Below, piece by piece: positions 43,911 through 55,320 of a DNA stretch of 64,000 nt (positions within the stretch are counted from its first letter, which is position 1; every line of letters starts with the position of its first letter). The stretch is from Cercospora beticola (lineage: Eukaryota; Ascomycota; Dothideomycetes; Mycosphaerellales; Mycosphaerellaceae), in assembly GCF_033473495.1 (NCBI RefSeq), contig NC_088941.1:310001-374000 (forward strand). Direction: 5' to 3'. The notes beneath the pieces were generated by a model. The model did no database searches. It saw only the letters and a program-made list of their open reading frames with translations, and was not told the origin of the DNA. The position numbers and the translations under genes are program-made.

Positions 43911-44504
43911 ATGCATTCCTCCGGTCCACCAGCGCTCACTTTCGACGAGGTCGACGATCTGCTGTATTTCACTCGGGCGAACGAAGTACAAGACTTGCAG
44001 CAGACGATCACAGAACTGAGTCAGAAGTACTCTTGCTCGGCAAAAGATGTTCTAGAGGCAGCGATTGATCCCGAGAGCGGCAACACTGTGCTACATTTCT
44101 GCTCAGCAAATGGACTAGCTGAACTCCTTCCGAGCCTGCTCTCGCAATTGGGTGCAGCAGAGGGTACGCCAGCCTCGTTCGTGAACCATGGCAATAAGGA
44201 AGGAAATACCCCGCTTCACTGGGCTGCTTACAATGGACATTTGAATATTGTGAAGCTTTTGATTGCGGCAGGCGCAGACATGTGGCAGAAGAATGCAGCT
44301 GGACATCTGGCCATGTTCGAGGCAGAGCGCGCGGACAAGAACGATGTGGTTCAGTACCTGCTCGAGGCTGGTGGGAAAGAGGTCGAAAGAGCTGGAGAGG
44401 AAGGTCAGCCGTCCGAGGAAGATGTCGAGGATGTGCAAGAGGGTGAAGCAAGCAGCAGCGCTCAGGCCACTGCCGGAGATGTGAACATGGGAAATGCATC
44501 TTGA
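43911..44504 (+). CDS. yar1: Ankyrin-repeat protein, Yar1-like
   Basis: A single-exon 197-aa protein starting MHSSGPPALTFDEVDDLLYF. Two clear ankyrin repeats are seen: SGNTVLHFCSANGLAELLPS and EGNTPLHWAAYNGHLNIVKL, with a third less regular repeat ending VVQYLLEAGG. The C-terminal 50 residues are acidic and disordered. Size, repeat number, N-terminal helix and acidic tail fit yeast Yar1 (200 aa), the chaperone of ribosomal protein Rps3 in 40S biogenesis. Many small ankyrin proteins look alike, so the orthology is probable rather than certain. An in-frame ATG at 43881 would add ten residues; the later Met was chosen. Confidence 0.75.
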   Translation: MHSSGPPALTFDEVDDLLYFTRANEVQDLQQTITELSQKYSCSAKDVLEAAIDPESGNTVLHFCSANGLAELLPSLLSQLGAAEGTPASFVNHGNKEGNTPLHWAAYNGHLNIVKLLIAAGADMWQKNAAGHLAMFEAERADKNDVVQYLLEAGGKEVERAGEEGQPSEEDVEDVQEGEASSSAQATAGDVNMGNAS

Positions 44505-45403
44505 ACGGGTCGTCTTGACACGGACATGCTCTTTGCTCCAGCCCATACTGCGAGCAGATCTGCGACACTGAACATCATCAAACATGATACAAGGCAAGGC
44601 GACCTTGCGCCGTAAGAAGTTCCCACTCGGGATACTCTCCTCGGTATGGCCGCAGATACACAAGCTGCGCAGTGCTTCTTATGCCGACCCTTCAGCCGAA
44701 CACCCCACTTCTCGAGTATTCGAAGCGTCTACCAGCAACTACCAAGATTCGGCCCTTTGTTTCCAGCAGAGCGTGTGCTGCTTCGATGCAGTCTTGCAGG
44801 TATCAGACTCGTAGAGGAAGACACAAGTTGCAGGGTGCATTCCCTCATTGAGAAGTCGACCTTGGGCATACGCCTTGCTCATAACCATTCGATGAACTCT
44901 GTCAAGACGATACAAAGACTTTAAACTTCGACCCCAACTCCCGACACCATCTAATGGTGCCAATTCTATGTTGTGACTGGCTCTGAAACAGTCGCTGCAC
45001 GCTTTTTCTTCCCCAAGATTCCGCAAAATGATTCAATACTGGTTGTCCTTTCTCTATTCCACATGCGCATGGATCGGCAAGACGTTGAACGAGTGACGCA
45101 TAATCGTAGCTGCGGAACGACAAATATTGAAGGCTACCTGGATCGCGAGTCCCTCCGGGTCAATCTGTAGATAGGACATTCATCGACATGCTGGATACAT
45201 GTATCATGGCAATTGGTTTCTCAATCTCTCCACGTACACGAGGGCATCACCCTACCAGCGTTGACAGCAGCGTTCTTTCCACTCCTGGCAAAGACACAAT
45301 TCGGGGAGTTGCGTTGCAGGAGCTACAGCAGACCAGTTCCTGCCCACACGTCGACTGAGGTCCTGGCAATGACCTGCCTCTACCACAGACAAGTGTATTT
45401 CCT
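44505..45403. other. Intergenic region
   Basis: About 900 bp with only short, domain-free ORFs on both strands. It holds the yar1-like 3' flank and the promoter of the 45404 gene. Confidence 0.55.
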
Positions 45404-46237
45404 ATGTACACTCGAACAGCAACACGGCAACACGCCAGCATCATGCAGTCAGCAGACCAATTTGCTCCATTCTTGGAGCTCTCCCCCGAACTTCGACTGC
45501 TCATCTATCATCACGTCTGGCCCGGACCGGACGATGGTCAATCCAGCAACGCCCCAAACAGCAATATAAGGCGATCGAACATCGCCGCGGAATCAGCACT
45601 GCTCCGCGTATGCCGCACAACCTGCATCGAAGCATCTCCCATCTTCTTCACCAAAAACGCGTTCGTAGCCACAATCGCAAGCGACAGCTGGCACTGGCTT
45701 CCTAAATGGCTCCAACTCATCGGCCCCAAACACACCTCACTCATCCCCAGCTTAACAATCGAATGGCATCTCTCACAGCGCACACTCGACTGGTTCGCAA
45801 CCCACCATAACAGAATCTGCCATTGGGCAGAAGACGAACCATCTTGTCAAAAGTCGACCGCAAGCCTTCCCATCTTAACCTCCCCCGACGTCGGCTTCGC
45901 CCTCGCACTCGCCACAGCATACCCAGCTATCCCCACCGACCTCCATGAATACACGCAGCTCGAACTCACGAATACATGGGCAGCCATAAATTTAGCCATT
46001 GCCTTCAAGAACGTCCCCGGATTGCATCTCAACAGAATCCACATTCCTGAGGATTCTCCTCCAGGAATTCCACCCTTCACTTCCGTGGCGGGCTCGGGGT
46101 GTATGGAGGAAACGAAAATTATTCGTGATATCTGTGGTCTAAGTCAGATGGTTTTCCATCACAAGCTTGAAGATGATGACGGAGACGGAGAAAAAAGGAG
46201 CGGAGAAGAAGATGTAGATCATGAGCAAGATGGGTGA
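45404..46237 (+). CDS. F-box/2EXR-like hypothetical protein
   Basis: A single-exon protein of 277 aa from 45404, or 264 aa from the second Met at 45443 (MQSADQFAPFLELSPELR). The segment FLELSPELRLLIYHHVWPGP is the F-box-like helix common in large fungal families of small F-box/2EXR proteins. It is followed by LLRVCRTTCIEASPIFFTKN, also typical, and a folded region containing WLPKWLQLIGPKHTSLIPSL. The C-terminal 25 residues are acidic (EDDDGDGEKRSGEEDVDHEQ). Members of these families are lineage-expanded, and I cannot name a partner or function. Confidence 0.75.
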   Translation: MYTRTATRQHASIMQSADQFAPFLELSPELRLLIYHHVWPGPDDGQSSNAPNSNIRRSNIAAESALLRVCRTTCIEASPIFFTKNAFVATIASDSWHWLPKWLQLIGPKHTSLIPSLTIEWHLSQRTLDWFATHHNRICHWAEDEPSCQKSTASLPILTSPDVGFALALATAYPAIPTDLHEYTQLELTNTWAAINLAIAFKNVPGLHLNRIHIPEDSPPGIPPFTSVAGSGCMEETKIIRDICGLSQMVFHHKLEDDDGDGEKRSGEEDVDHEQDG

Positions 46238-46569
46238 AGGCATGGGCGCGTGGGAGCAATATGGGCAGTGACAGCTGCATCGTCAGAAGTCTTCGAACAA
46301 TAGTGCCGGTAGGCCGACATTCGTCGCAGCACAGTCTTGCAAATGTTGTCATTAAAACATCATGTCATAACGAGCTACTTCATAGCTCAACCTCTTCGCT
46401 GATCGAGACCACCCTCTACCTCGATCACGATCAACTCTTAGCAGAGCGAAGAAAGAGATATCCTACAACGCCTCGCTGCGAATATAACCTACACCACCTC
46501 CCCTCTTCAGCTTCGCGCCTGAGCCCTCTAACTCTGCTCTAGCATCTCGAATTGATTTTCAAAGTGCAT
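46238..46569. other. Short convergent intergenic region
   Basis: 332 bp between the F-box-like gene (+) and ste23 (-); no independent feature. Confidence 0.6.
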
Positions 46570-49500
46570 TTAAAGCTTCGACTCCAATTCCTCAAACTCC
46601 GAAAGGTCCTTCACAGGCTTCGGGTTAGCAGCAAGCGGCAAGCTAGCCTTCCAGCCCTTCACATCCTCCACAAGAACTCTCTTGATCTCCTTCACAACTC
46701 CATTTGTGCCGTTCGTTTCGGTCGTGCCATTAGTCTGCTCAGCATCGTGTGTAGGAGCAACAACACCAGCAGCCGGGAAAAGCTGCGGCAGAGCCTGTTC
46801 GCCTTGTGCAAGCACGACCTTGGTACTCTCCTCGTCGAGTCCAACAGCCGCGAGCCATGTGCCAATGGCTTTGATTGTAGCTGGAACATCTCCCTTGGAA
46901 ATGTCGGTCTTGCCCAGGTTCTCCACAAGCTTCGTCCGGTCTTCAGCTTCGCATTGGAGACCGATTCCGGAGAGCAAGGCGATGATTTGATCAGCCAACT
47001 TTTCACTCTTCTCGGCATCTGTGGTCTTAGCAGCAATCTCTTCGGGAGATGACTGGGCGACCAATTGAGTGGCAAAGGTCGAGCGAACGGCAGAGCTAGG
47101 GCTGAACCGTGTCATATAGAAGTCGACCATATCTTCCTTGGTCAACGTCTCGAGGACTTCGACATCGCGGTAGACGAGCTCGAAATCGAAAACCTCAGAA
47201 AGGACGTGGTGCCATAGGCGTCCGCTTTCCTGAGACAAGTTCTTCAACTTTTCGAGGCGTTTGTTGATGACACCAACCCTATGCTCCTCGAACTCTGTAT
47301 CTGACATCTCTTTGATGGCCGTCTCAAACTCCTCCAGGAAGAGGTCAGAGCGTTTCAACAGGTACTCGCAATCCTTCTCACTCTGGATGAGGATGCGGAA
47401 CACGGCAGCGTTGCCAACGATCATCATCGAGCCATTGACAATGTATCCCAACTGCTCTTTGGTTCGCAGTGTGTCGAAGACAGGCTCGTGAAGCACCTGG
47501 TCAAGTAACAGTGTTTTGGCGCGTGTTTGACGATTGCTCGCATCGCCCACATAGATGCAGTAATCGAGGCAGTGATTCACGTTGTCTGGGTTCTTGAGAG
47601 TCTTCTTCCACGCAAAATTGGATCCCTCTGGCAGGTTGATGTAGCGCTGCGTCTCCCATTGCGTGGGAGGCAATGGATGAGGCTTGAGCGTCTTCTCAAC
47701 GAGGTCTGCCATACGAAGTGCATCTTCCTTGTAGAGGTTGCCATGGGCGAGGATCTCGATATGCATCTGGCGCATCAAAGTAGGGATGAAGTTGCGCACA
47801 TCGTCGGCACTGACGTTAGGCAATTCTGCCAGGAGATCTGCTTGGCTGAAGGCGCGGTCTCGGGACAAGAGTTGGGTGTAGCGACCAATCTGCCTGAATG
47901 GCTCTTGCAGCTCAAAATTCTGGTACGTGCGGGCCATGCGTTCCTTGATGATCTCGAACCGGTCATCCTTGACTTCGAGATCGCGCATTGTGACCAGGAC
48001 TTTCTCAAGAAGCACATGCATCTTGTCGTTGTAGCCACCAACCGAGACCTCGAACGCGTTGGCAGTTCGTATTAAGCCGTAAGCCAGACCAGCCAGCTCG
48101 GCGTCGTAAGCGTACTCTGTGAGACTGTCATCGACAAGCTCTTTGAAGAAAGTGGAGAGCACAGCAGTGTATGCGCTCATGTAGCCCATTGGGCTGCGCA
48201 AGTAAACGTAGACATTGGCTTTGGGCACCCAGAACGTGTCGTCCTTCTTCCACCATAGACGCACATTGCCATCATTCCGAATCAAAGTGGGCGAGAGTGC
48301 AGTCGAGATGATATCCTTCTTCTCAACGTCCAAGCGCTGTGGAATGAACTCGTTCTTTGCAGGCAGGTGCAGCTCGGCTGGCCTCGATTGTTTCGACACG
48401 GCCTCGAGCTCTTGCAGGAAGTCGCTTGGAATTTTCTGAATGGTGTGCTCAGTGCCATACCATTGCTCCTTCTGATCGAATTTGGCCATATCCCCTGTAA
48501 AGTCTTGCGCAGACATTGTGAATCGGAAGTTGTCAGGTCGAAGTGCGTTCAAGCCTCTCAAGATGGCCTCCGGATCGTGCTTTCGAACCAAATGCTGCCC
48601 GCTCAACAGCCATTCACGTGGCAGAGGCTTGTGCATAACTCCACTCATATGGCTAGTAGTACGCGATGCGGGAATCTTTTGCTTGAATTTAAAGTCGATT
48701 TCAGCGAGCTTCGCGGTCTCCTGAGTGATCCACTCTTGCGGAGGCTGCTCTTTGATCATGGCAATGTATTGAAAGATGGTCTTGATGATCTCTCGATAGT
48801 GTACCAGACCTTGTGAAGTCAATCTAAGGCCGATCGAGAAGAACGCAGTCCCCGGGCAGATTGGCGAGGGACCTGCACTGAGCTCCGATACCCAGCCCTT
48901 TGCCTTCAAATAAGCCAGGATACTGCCCGGACCCTCGTGGCCTATTAGGTGGCCCAGATAGCGACCAGGCATTGATTCGTATAGATTCTCCTCATCTGGG
49001 TATGGGAAAGAGAGATCCAACATACGCTGGTCCATGACTGGCTTGGCAAAGGTCTGTGTGCACAGCTCCTTTTCTGTGAGCACTGGCACGTCGTCCCATC
49101 GTAGCTTTGGCAAGTCCTGGTTTGGAATATCGGAAAAGAGCTCCTCTACCCACTGCTGGAGCTCGTCTAGGCCCTCCCTCCCCAACACACATAGTTTCAT
49201 TCGATTTGCGGAATAGTTCTTTTGGTAGAATTTGATGAACTCGTCGCGGATTTTGACGCCTCTCGCGATGGGATCATCGTGTAGGATTTTGTAGTTGCCT
49301 GTTGAGAACAGATGGTATGGATGTTGCTTCGCTGCCGTGCTCTTTGCCAACTGCATCATTCGCCAATTGTCCGCTTGCAGGTTCTTCTTGTTCTCTGAGT
49401 CCACCGCTCGTAGCTCTCGCTCCAGACAGTCCTCTCTGAACAAGGGTTTGATGAAGAATTGCGCGAACCGATCGAGGGCGCCATACAGAGGTGCTTGGCC

Positions 49501-49989
49501 CTTGGGTACTGTTAGCAAGCTCGATCGACTCGTGTTTGCTGACGATTTGGGACTGTTCGATGTGGACGAGGCTGAAAGCTCGAAGTAGTAGTTGGTGTCG
49601 GTGCCTGCTGTGAAGGCATTGCTCATGCCGCCGTATTTGGTAAGGAATGAGTTGTAGTCGTTCTCCCCAGGGTACTGTGCAAGACCAGATTAGTTCAGAA
49701 GCACTCCGTTGCCGAGAGATGTGCTCACCTTCTCAGTGCCCATGAACAGCAGATGCTCGACAGCATGCGCCATTCCTTGCATCTCTTCCGGATCTGAAAG
49801 ACTGCCGACATTGACGTCCATCGCGGCCGAAGCCTTGTCTGTGTCGGGATCATGGATAAGCAATGCCTCGAGCTTGTTGGGCAGCTCAATGACTCTGTAC
49901 GATCGATCATCTAGCAATGGCTTCTCGAGGTTGTCGGCCAAGCGTCGCGTGCCCTCTGGGCGACTGCGCAGAACATTGTCTGCGTTCAT
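46570..49989 (-). CDS. ste23: Insulin-degrading-enzyme-type metallopeptidase Ste23 (M16)
   Basis: This is an inverzincin zinc peptidase that degrades short peptides; in yeast it acts with Axl1 in a-factor maturation. There are two exons, 49989-49729 and 49674-46570, giving 1121 aa from MNADNVLRSRPEGTRR. The inverted zinc motif HAVEH (residues 75-79) lies in GMAHAVEHLLFMGTEK and continues across the intron into YPGENDYNSFLTKYGG. The third ligand region ELRAVDSENKKNLQADNWRM is intact, as are NTNYYFEL and HPYHLFSTGN. The substrate-binding C-terminal half contains LEVKDDRFEIIKERMARTYQ. About 100 C-terminal residues, ending FEELESKL, extend beyond yeast Ste23. An in-frame upstream ATG at 50247 would add 86 residues resembling a mitochondrial presequence. 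Confidence 0.95.
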
Positions 49990-51655
49990 GATGGATGATG
50001 TGTTGGCAATGGACGCGCGCTGGTGTTGAGGGAGAGGAGAAGTAGGCCTGGGGGATGGCGTGCTACAACGAAAGGCGGTGGAAGAGGACAGGCGTTGATG
50101 GAATGGCGGATGCTGCTGACGAAAGACGGCGGCACAAGTGTGAGTGGCGAGCAGCGGCGACTTGTCAATTGCACAGCGGGCAGCGAAGTCGAGGGCGGTG
50201 GTGACGGTTGCAGTCAGCGGAACACAGGCCAGCAGACGTGCGCGCATCGACGGACGGGCGCAGCGTTGGGCTTGATATTGTTGTCCAGGTATGGCCGCCG
50301 TCCATCAATGTCCCCGCGGCACGAGTCTCCCGACGCAAACGACCAAGCCCAAATCTCGCGCGGGGAGCCAGGGAGTCGTCGTGCTGCGCGCGCGCTTTGT
50401 CGTCAAACCGCCGTCGTTGTTCGTGCGCTGCTGGTGACTGTTTGTGCATGTGTATTACCCCGTTTCCCGCAGCTTCGGTGCGCTTTCCTTGATGGTCTAC
50501 AGCACAGCTCACTCCTCTGCGTTATCTTCACCGGCGGAGGCCAGCCCTATGCATGCACACCTCCTGCAGGCATGACGCTGATCTGCCAGATCATGCATCC
50601 GCTGCACAACCCACAAACCCAGATCTGCAGGGGCAGGAGCTTGGGCGAGCCGCTGACAACACAAAAGCTCTCCGACGGCGACGACATCCATCAATGTCAC
50701 GGTGCTGGAACGGATATGGCGTGCTTGTCGGCACATCTCCCACCGCTCGGCGTCTTGAAACGCACCCGCTGGCCACAACGCGGACTCCAGCCGATTTGAC
50801 CACGTCGCGCATATCACTCCCTCCCGCAACCAGACTGCACAGCTGCCGGACGCACGGTACTCGTTCGTAACCACGACGCCGCACCATTGAAGACTGCTAG
50901 ATTCCACCCATGAACCCCGTCGGCGCGTTTCACAAGTGAAAAACTTTCATCGCAACGTTACCGCGTCCGCATCACGATCTGTATCAACAGCGATGAGCCT
51001 GGCAGGAGCAAAGCAGCGCCGCTGCTGCATCTTGGATTGACTTCACCATTGCCATCTCGCTCTGCTGGTCGGTTGAGCCGGACCAGTGTCTCCTACGCTG
51101 GACACACCGGAGCATCCTCTCCACACGTCGATGTGTAGAGTGTCTCCAAACCAGTTCTGCGAATTCTACCTTGCCTACTTCCCGATTCGTCATGTTGGGC
51201 GGGCGAGCTTTTCCGGACTTTGCGCTCATGCATGAACACGGCACCTCTGATATAGTTTCGCTATCGGTAGGTCAACTCAAGTGACATGGCTGCGCATTAC
51301 ATGTGAGAGCTAAACCAGAGCACGATGGGCTCCGCATCTGTCCTTGGTGCTGTTGTACTGCCTCGACAGAAGACTGCCGACTCGGCAACGGATGACACAC
51401 AACGATTGTTGGACGCCGTTGGTAGATCAACTCCAATTACTTCAGCTCATGTCCACAGTCGTGCTGCTAAACGACCTTGGCAGTAGGATTGCTGAGGCAT
51501 TCACAAAACAACCTTAGAGCAGTGCAGATCATTGCTACACCTGTAAGGCCACCTCACAATGTGCCAACTTCTAGCTTGCCAGGAAGCTGGAAGCTATCGT
51601 CTTTCCGTGCCATACCAGCACTCGGCGAATTTGCAATCGCGAGTGTCGCACAAGA
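49990..51655. other. Divergent intergenic region, ste23 / GH72-like gene
   Basis: The first 258 bp remain open in the ste23 frame up to the upstream ATG at 50247. The remaining 1.4 kb has short ORFs on both strands that lack recognisable domains. Confidence 0.5.
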
Positions 51656-53148
51656 ATGAGTGCTCCTCTGCAACCTATCACTATCCGTGGTCGCTACTTA
51701 TGGCAAGGACAGAAACGCGTAAGGCCGAAGTCTTTCAACAAATTGCCACTTCCACTGATCACACACCAAGTTCATCGTGCGCGGTGTAGTGTATCAAGAC
51801 AACGCTCTTGACCGGCAACCATATGACCCTATCACAGATGAAGAACTTCCAAGGCTCCGGCACGATGTTGCACTGTTCAAAGAACTGGGTGTAAACACCA
51901 TTCTCGTCTACAAGATCGAGTCCTCTAAACCGCATGCACAAGCCATGAAATTGCTCGAAGACGCAGGCATATATGTTCTCACACAGGCCTATCCACTTCT
52001 AAGAGGCATCAATCGTTTCGACCCATATGGCTCTTATAATGCTGAGAATGTGCAATCCTATTTCAGAACAATCGATCTTATGGCATCTTTCCCAAATACG
52101 CTGGGTGCCTTTGTCGCTAATCGACTGATCAATTCATCAATGAGCGACGAGGCTTCCAGAGACTGCACACTCGTCATCGCGGCTGTCGTCCGAGACGTGA
52201 AGAAATACATGCATCTCAAGAATCAGACAAGAGGACAACGTATTCTGCCTATTGCCTATGGAGCCGACAATGATGGGTCCCGCGATAGGCAGATCTTCGA
52301 GTATCTGCGTACAAGGGAGCAGTCTGAGCGGATAGACTTCTGGACAGTGAGGCACGCCTGCCAAACGGGGCAAAAAAACACTTTGCTAACATGGCAAATA
52401 GTTCACAAAATACACCTGGAACACAACCTTCTCAACTTCACAAACAGAATCATCGAACGACTTGGTCAGTCACTAGTCATCACAAGACACAAACCCGCAA
52501 AAACAAAGCAACTAACTCGCCGCACCATCCCAGACTACACCCTTCACCCACGCCAACATCCCCATCTTCCTCTCCGAATACAGCTCCAAATTCCCCTCTC
52601 CTCCCCCAACCGAACCCGTGCAAACTCCAAACGCACCACCTTCCCACTCCTCCTCCTCTGCCACAAAAACCCTCCTCACCTCCCCAACAACAACCCACCT
52701 CTCCGGCGGCTGCCTCTACGAATTCAACCACAGCTCCAATAACTACGGTCTCATTCGCCTCCTCCCAAACACTCCAGGTTTTCCGCCAGGCTTCCAAGGC
52801 TCGAATCTCGAAACCGAGAGACAAAATGCTGTAGAACAGAGACAAACAGAATTAGGAATTGTTTTGATTATGCAGGAATTCGTTGATTATCGAGAGACGT
52901 TGAAGGATTTGAGAGAGCATGAAGAAAGTGATGTGGAGGAAGCCGAGATGTCGGACAGAAGCAACGTGGCCGAAGAGCGAGAGGAAGGAATTGGGGGTCC
53001 CAGACCGAGTGGAGTCACTTCTCCAACAACTCCACACGCAATAATGCCCGAGCAAGGCGAAAGCAGTAGTTTTAGAATTACGGGTGAAGTGCCAGAGAGT
53101 TGTATTGATTGGGAAGAGGAAAGAGCTCGAATGGAGTCAGATGAGTAG
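51656..53148 (+). CDS. GH72-like (beta-1,3-glucanosyltransferase fold) protein, probable pseudoenzyme
   Basis: There are four exons, 51656-51718, 51771-52346, 52402-52464 and 52534-53148, giving 438 aa. The start MSAPLQPITIRGRYLWQGQK joins to RFIVRGVVYQ, matching the opening of Gel/Gas transglycosylases, but no signal peptide precedes it. Other GH72 landmarks are ELPRLRHDVALFKELGVNTI, LLEDAGIYVLTQAY, NRFDPYGSYNAENVQSYFRT, a DFWT-x3-YTW segment, IPIFLSEY and LSGGCLYEFNHSSNNYGLI. The acid/base Glu of the usual GNE is Arg139 here (VANRLI, codon CGA at 52122-52124). The nucleophile-position Glu249 in SEY is kept. The C-terminal 120 residues are acidic with no GPI signal. The reading frame is intact, so this looks like a maintained non-catalytic intracellular homologue. 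Confidence 0.8.
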
Positions 53149-53538
53149 TGATGGCCTTTCATGCGTGTTTGGTCATACGGTTCCGAGTACGTTGGGCGTC
53201 TACAGCGATAGAAACCCCTCACCATCGAACCAACCTTTGTCTATAGAACATCAGATTGTGTCCGCAACCAGGCGTAAGAGCACCCGTCTCTCTCCATGTC
53301 CTAGCGCCTTCGCAATGATGAAAGCTTTCGTTTGGTAAAATTTCCGTCAGGTGATCCTTAGGACGCATTGCTCGCCTACCCATTCGTCTGTCTCGTATCT
53401 AGATTCCATTTATCCATTTCCGTCTTCTGAAGTTTCATCTCTTCACTGGGCGAGGATGTAAACCAGTTCTATATCGTGCCCCGCTAATACGATGCATTGT
53501 ACGCTTTTGTAAAAGTACTGCTGCGACCAAGCTCTCAT
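53149..53538. other. Convergent intergenic region
   Basis: 390 bp with the 3' flanks of the GH72-like gene (+) and zwf1 (-); nothing else seen. Confidence 0.6.
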
Positions 53539-55320
53539 CTAGAGCTTGTTAGGCTCAATCTGGTGCTGTGGCCACTGGTATCCTGCAGCGTCGGCGAATT
53601 TGTAGCCGTATGAGGAGGTGAAGTCGTCGAGGACAGCTGGGCCGCGGGAGCCTGCAAAATCGGTCAGCTATTGTTATTCGTTCGTGGCTCTGATTGAACT
53701 TACCGTATGGGTAACCCATTGGAATAATCTCCTTGTTGTCATCGAGGTAGTGCAGGAGAGGAGTGAAGATGCGCCATGAAGCATCAAGCTCATCGTCACG
53801 CACAAAGTTGGAGTGATCGCCCTTGAGTGAGTCGAGGATCAAGCTCTCGTATGCCTCTGGGATCTTAAGATCAGAGAATCGTCGTCGGTAGGTGAGATCC
53901 AGCTCAGTGACAACCGTCTGCATGCTGAGACCAGGCAGCTTGCTGTTCATCTTGATATAGATGCTCTCGTTTGGCTGCACTCGGATCACCAGCTCGTTAC
54001 GCGGGATGTCCTTGAAGATACCAGACGTGACATCCTTGAATTGAATGCGGACTTCTGTCTTTTGCTCGTTCAGAGCCTTTCCTGCCTTGAGGATGAATGG
54101 AACACCATCCCAGCGCTCGTTCTTGATGTAGGCGACCATGGATGCAAAGGTGGGGCATCGCGACTCCTTAGGCACGGTGTCGTCCTCCTTGTAGCCTGGC
54201 TTGGAGCCGTCCAGCGACTTTTCATACTGGCCAATGATGACGTTCTTTGGCTCAATGGCAGGCATACCGCGGAGTACGCGCACCTTTTCGTTTCGGATAT
54301 CTTCAGCGGAGAAGGAAATTGGGCGCTCCATGGCGAGCAGGGTCAAGATCTGGAGCAAGTGGTTTTGCATGACATCGCGAATGATGCCGAACTCGTCAAA
54401 GTAGCCACCACGTCCCTCGGTGCCAAATGGCTCCTTGAAGGTGATTTGCACGTTATCGATGTGGTTGCGGTTCCATGTTGCTCCAAAGAACTCGTTTCCG
54501 AAGCGCAAGATCAGGATGTTCTTGACCATCTCCTTTCCAAGGTAGTGATCAATACGGAAGATTTCCTCCTCCTTCCAGTTAGGTCGCAGAGCCTGGTCAA
54601 GCTCGCGCGATGACGCAAGGTCCTTTCCGAATGGCTTCTCAATGATGATGCGTGCGATACCAGTCTTGGGGTAGTTGTTGCGCTTCAAGTGTTCGGAGAC
54701 GGGAATGAAGACGGAAGGAGGCAATGCCATGTAGAACACGCGGTTGGTCTCCTTCTGACCCTTCTCCAGCTCTTGCAGATGCTTCTCGAGCTCCTGGAAG
54801 CTCTCATCCTTGTCGTACTGCCCGCTCACGTAGGTGGTGAACTTGGAGAATTCGTCCAATTGCTGCTCCATCTCTTTTGTTGGAGTTTTGATATGTGACT
54901 TGACTCGCTTCAAGTATTCGGTGTGATCCATCTTCGTTCGAGCGTAGCCGACGATCTTGACATCGCGAGGCAGGAAGCCATTTCTGAACAGGCCAAAGAG
55001 TGCGGGAAAGGTCTTCTTCTTTGCGAGATCACCGGACGCGCCAAGGACGATAATGACGGTGTTCTCCTTGAGCTCCATCGTGCTGCAAGCACCCGCATGT
55101 CAGCCGAGTCCTCAAGTGCGTGGTGTTCCACACCGACAACAACGGAAGAGTGCGGGGAGCTGCATTTCGGCCAAATGCACATTTCGCAAACCAATGTCGC
55201 TCGATGCGCATTCAACGCGACGAGCTCCCACGTTGTCGGAGCTGGCAGCAAAGTTTCACCGAATTGTTGGACTTACCCGGCGTTCTGCTCCTCCTCGCGG
55301 TGGATCACCGTGCTCGCCAT
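53539..55320 (-). CDS. zwf1: Glucose-6-phosphate 1-dehydrogenase
   Basis: This enzyme oxidises glucose 6-phosphate with NADP+ as the first and rate-limiting step of the oxidative pentose phosphate pathway in the cytosol. There are three exons, 55320-55277, 55082-53704 and 53651-53539, giving 511 aa, the standard fungal length. Exon 1 encodes MASTVIHREEEQNAG and exon 2 continues TMELKENTVIIVLGASGDLA. The GASGDLAKKK dinucleotide-binding motif, EKPFGKDL, and the catalytic signature RIDHYLGKEMVKN are intact. The last exon gives SRGPAVLDDFTSSYGYKF and ends EPNKL. It diverges from the eL33 gene across 1.3 kb. Confidence 0.98.

Noticed and set aside
51771..52742. Reading the GH72-like locus as a frameshifted pseudogene
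   Set aside because: The apparent frame changes are explained by two introns with good donors (GTGAGG, GTCAGT), CTAAC branch sites and AG acceptors, and the four exons sum to an intact 438-codon frame.
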